DNA of 64,000 bases from Heliocidaris erythrogramma (Eukaryota > Echinodermata > Echinoidea > Camarodonta > Echinometridae): assembly GCA_025617745.1 (NCBI GenBank), contig CM046853.1, positions 14,317,323 through 14,381,322 of the forward strand, read 5' to 3'. The position numbers were made by a program, and so were the translations under genes. Positions 61,601-64,000 of the stretch are shown piece by piece. Within the stretch, counting starts at the first letter, position 1, and every line of letters starts with the position of its first letter. The notes beneath the pieces were generated by a model. That model ran no database searches and was not told the DNA's origin. It was given only the letters and a program-made list of their open reading frames with translations.

Positions 61601-63621
61601 GAATTATATGTATTTTAAAAGAATAATTAGACTTTAAATCTTGCTTCTCTCTGTACCGTTTTTGAGTCCAGTCCATTGGTGACAGGTTTGGCCATCATCG
61701 CAGCAGGAACAGCTGAGTTGGCAAGTGATGCAATCGTCATGGCAATAGACTTTGGATCAGAATCTGAAGGGATACAAAAATAAAGAGGCCTTGGAATCAA
61801 TAGAGGAAATATATCTCATCTCAGTGATAGACGTAATCCTATATAAGCAGAAATGAAAAGAATAACCCAGACAATTAAGAAATTGTAATGGTTCGAAAAG
61901 ATTAAAGGATATTTAAGAAAAGACAAATTACAGGACAAATTTCTGCACCAGATGTTACACAATAAAGTTGTTATTGACAATCATACATTACATAGATACT
62001 TATACTGCACATTAAGCAATGCTGATCATTGTTACAACAGGGGAGCGTTTCAAGTGTCTTGTCAGTGATTTTCACCGACTAATTTGCTCTCAGCCAGTAG
62101 CTTATAACAGTTGTCAGTAAAAATCACTGACAAAATGCTTGATGAAACGCTCCCCAGATGATAATAAATTAACTCCTATATACTGTGTTAGAGCAGGAGA
62201 AAATATATCAGCAACTAGGTAGCAGAATAATGTTTGCAAGAAGAAATTTAGCCCCTCAATGTTTACAATCTTTGATCAAATCCGTAGACTTTAGACTAAA
62301 GGTAGACCCTCCTGTCACACTGCAAAAAGGATATCTCCCTTTCCCAGCATGTGCATATATTCAATAGCAAATCTTTTTGTTTCCACGAAGCACTGACCTG
62401 CATCTTGCTTGCTCTCCTTTGTATCCATAGGCTCCTCTCCCACTGCTCCATTATCTAATGCCTTTTCTTTTGTCTCCTCAGGAGCAGCAGGGGAGCCATT
62501 GGTCGTGGTGGTATTTGTGGGTTCAGCTGGTATACCTGTACCAGGTGCTGGGGAGGGGTCTGTTTCCATGGGTGTTGCTTCTGGAGCAGCTGGTTCAACC
62601 TTGGCTTCTTGCGACTTTTCTGGTTCTGTAAACATCAAAACAATTATTATTTTAGTTATAAAAGTCCATCTCTCTAGCATTGACTCACTTGATGGTCAAA
62701 TGATATTCACACAAAACCAATGCATATGACCTTGGAGTTACTGTAAAGGTGGAATATTTTGCAGTGTGGAAATTTTCGCGCATTTCGTGCACCATGAAAT
62801 TTGCGCGAAAATTAAAAACACACAAATATTTTTGTTTATGTATTCTTTTGCCCATGAGCCTAGCATGTCCGCAAAATTAAAAACATGTGAAAGTCACCTT
62901 ACTTGGCCAAGTGCGATAAATATATCACGTGAAAATTTCCACTTGTACAGTAATGAATTATTTATCAAATGTATAAATGAATTAAGTTTATTGAAACCCA
63001 TTCCATCAGTAGTCAATCAACTACAGGCAAAAACATCTTCAACTTAAATGACCTAGAGCCTTTTTTCGGCTTGACTTTAACCTCTTCCATGCCACCAGAT
63101 TTTTGAGGAATTGTCAAAAAACGAACTTTCAAGTGTTAAATATTAACTTTCAATGCAATTTTCTTGAGCAAACTGGGCAAAGATATATTGCATAGGAATA
63201 AACGTTATATTGACGGCACAGGTTTCTGTATGAGGAAGGATTTTCAAGTCATTCTGAGCCTAAACAAAATGTTCAACATTCAAATGTTTGGGCGGGATTT
63301 GCCGCCCACGGCATGGTAGGGGTTAAAACTAATGTTTCGAGGCTTTCATGCTTTTCAAGTTTTCTATGCATTCACAAATATTTGTGATATGAAAATGAAT
63401 TTGAAATCCCTATTGCAATTTTGTAATATTGTAGCAACTGCACCCTTTTCCCATGTGACATATGTAGTTTAATACATAACTGCAGCATACATAGAACAAC
63501 CTACCGGTACCTGTTTTCTCTTCTTTCTTTATCGTTACATCACCCTCGGATGCCTCTGTGGTGGCAGGGGTGGCAGCCTCTGATGAAGTAGTTGGATCAG
63601 CAGCAGCTTTTGCTGTTGTTT
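58648..63621 (-). CDS. HCFC1: Host cell factor (HCF-1 type), last eight coding exons; 5' part beyond window
   Basis: Host cell factor is a nuclear co-regulator bridging transcription factors and chromatin enzymes. Exons in transcript order: 63511-63621, 62398-62625, 61657-61763, 60967-61113, 60141-60329, 59467-59738, 59096-59200, 58648-58702 (stop TAA). All junctions are GT-AG and phases fit. The first two encode an Ala/Thr/Pro/Glu-rich linker. Exons four to seven encode the C-terminal fibronectin type III region: [75 protein letters not shown] then QVRWLQ, all close to human HCF-1. The tail [13 protein letters not shown] then MVKKVKAE is a bipartite nuclear localisation signal split by the last intron. 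HCFC2 is the alternative, but the tail favours HCFC1; invertebrates usually have one gene. Upstream exons (kelch part) are not in view. Confidence 0.92.
60357..60500. mobile_element. CAGGGATGCCACTT MITE, copy 2
   Basis: 144 bp, same ends as 53409-53550, bordered by TTTAAT and TTTGAT (a 6-bp duplication with one change). It lies in an HCFC1 intron, 27 bp upstream (in transcript direction) of the exon start at 60329, so very near the acceptor. Confidence 0.85.
60540..60565. repeat. (AT)n microsatellite
   Basis: About 13 AT units in an HCFC1 intron. Confidence 0.9.
60640..60925. repeat. CAT/CCA-rich low-complexity tract
   Basis: CACCATCATCAT, CACCACCACC and TCATCATCATTTTCAC phrases within an HCFC1 intron. 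Not a CRISPR or coding region. Confidence 0.7.
62040..62155. mobile_element. MITE with GGGGAGCGTTTCA ends
   Basis: GGGGAGCGTTTCAAG at the left and ATGAAACGCTCCCC at the right, with GTCAGTGATTTT mirrored by AAAATCACTGAC. The middle AATTTGCTCTCAGCC is the inverse of the GAGAGCAAATT core in the 28400/51153 family, so probably a distant relative. HCFC1 intron. Confidence 0.75.
62739..62952. mobile_element. TA-flanked MITE with CTGTAAA.GTGG ends, copy 2 (inverted)
   Basis: TACTGTAAAGGTGG to CCACTTGTACAGTA, 214 bp, in the opposite orientation to 41365-41577. Shared core TATTCTTTTGCCCATGAGCC. HCFC1 intron. Confidence 0.8.
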
Positions 63622-64000
63622 CTATGAGAGGACATGCAACAAATGAAATAAAACTTATTCACTCAATTCAATCAACTCCATTCCAATACATATCATAGCT
63701 TTCTTGCTGCCTTGTATGACAACTGTACACTAACAGCTTGTATTTTCCACAAACAATCTGAGGAAGACATAGTTATACATCATAACCCAGTCATACCACC
63801 AAAAGGAATCCAAACCAACTGATAATCAACAAAACTGTGGCCATTTAGGTTACTGTAATTTTTGGTGTGGTCTGTTATCAGCGTGATGTCTGTCTGGGGT
63901 AGCGAGACTGATTACATGTCTCCACCACAAAGCTTCAAAATAACTATATGTGATGACAGTAGGTTGGTACTCTAGCCACTGTCTTGATGAAGTAGGTTTA
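63622..64000. other. HCFC1 intron sequence to the right edge
   Basis: No exon recognised. The next upstream HCFC1 exon should lie beyond the window. Confidence 0.6.

Noticed and set aside
58648-63621. HCFC2 as the identity of the minus-strand gene
   Set aside because: The long Pro/Thr/Ala linker and the basic C-terminal tail after the FN3 region match HCF-1 better; still not excluded without the upstream exons.

Overview
The window is eukaryotic. It has intron-rich genes with GT-AG splicing, AT-rich DNA (except CpG-rich patches), many palindromic transposon fragments, long G or C homopolymers and several non-LTR retrotransposon remnants. The two host genes are animal genes. The repeat load, with helentron, RTE-like and CR1/Jockey-like elements and dense hairpin MITEs, suits a marine invertebrate deuterostome. 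An echinoderm such as a sea urchin is my best guess, but this is inference and not proven by the sequence.

Layout. Positions 1-2219 hold the C-terminal part of a helentron-type Helitron protein (PIF1-like helicase plus endonuclease), open at the left edge. Positions 2220-9880 hold no gene that I can support, only tandem repeats, homopolymers, a small palindrome, a large GAT/ATG repeat tract and a GA-rich tract. Positions about 9880-21775 form an array of roughly 2-kb repeat units; the last two full units are nearly identical with a 2077-bp offset. Units carry about two dozen exact TGACGTCA palindromes in total, CpG-dense GCGCGC patches, small perfect hairpins and, in five places, a tRNA-like A-box/B-box segment on the minus strand followed by a T-run.

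Positions 23957-44819 (+) encode a complete AP-5 complex beta subunit (AP5B1). I rebuilt it as 24 coding exons with consistent phases, giving 922 codons plus stop. Its introns hold hairpin MITEs (27.6-28.2 kb with TTAA flanks, 31.7-32.1 kb, 36.5-36.7 kb, 41.4-41.6 kb), a 5'-truncated RTE-like LINE with a 12-bp target duplication (29.8-30.9 kb) and a CAGGG-ended, probably hAT-like element (38.6-40.4 kb).

Positions 44820-58647 lie between two convergent genes. They hold a foldback element (45.7-46.2 kb), a frameshifted CR1/Jockey-like LINE on the minus strand (47.45-49.7 kb), AT-rich sequence and a nested repeat at 56571-58185. That last one is a TA-flanked element filled with about 155-bp tandem repeats of TGACCT half-sites, split by a 281-bp MITE with a 4-bp target duplication.

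Positions 58648-63621 (-) are the last eight coding exons of a host cell factor gene (HCFC1 type): an acidic/Pro-Thr-Ala linker, the C-terminal fibronectin type III region and a bipartite nuclear localisation signal. The rest of this gene lies beyond the right edge. The two host genes have unrelated known roles (endosomal trafficking versus transcription co-regulation), and nothing here suggests they work together.
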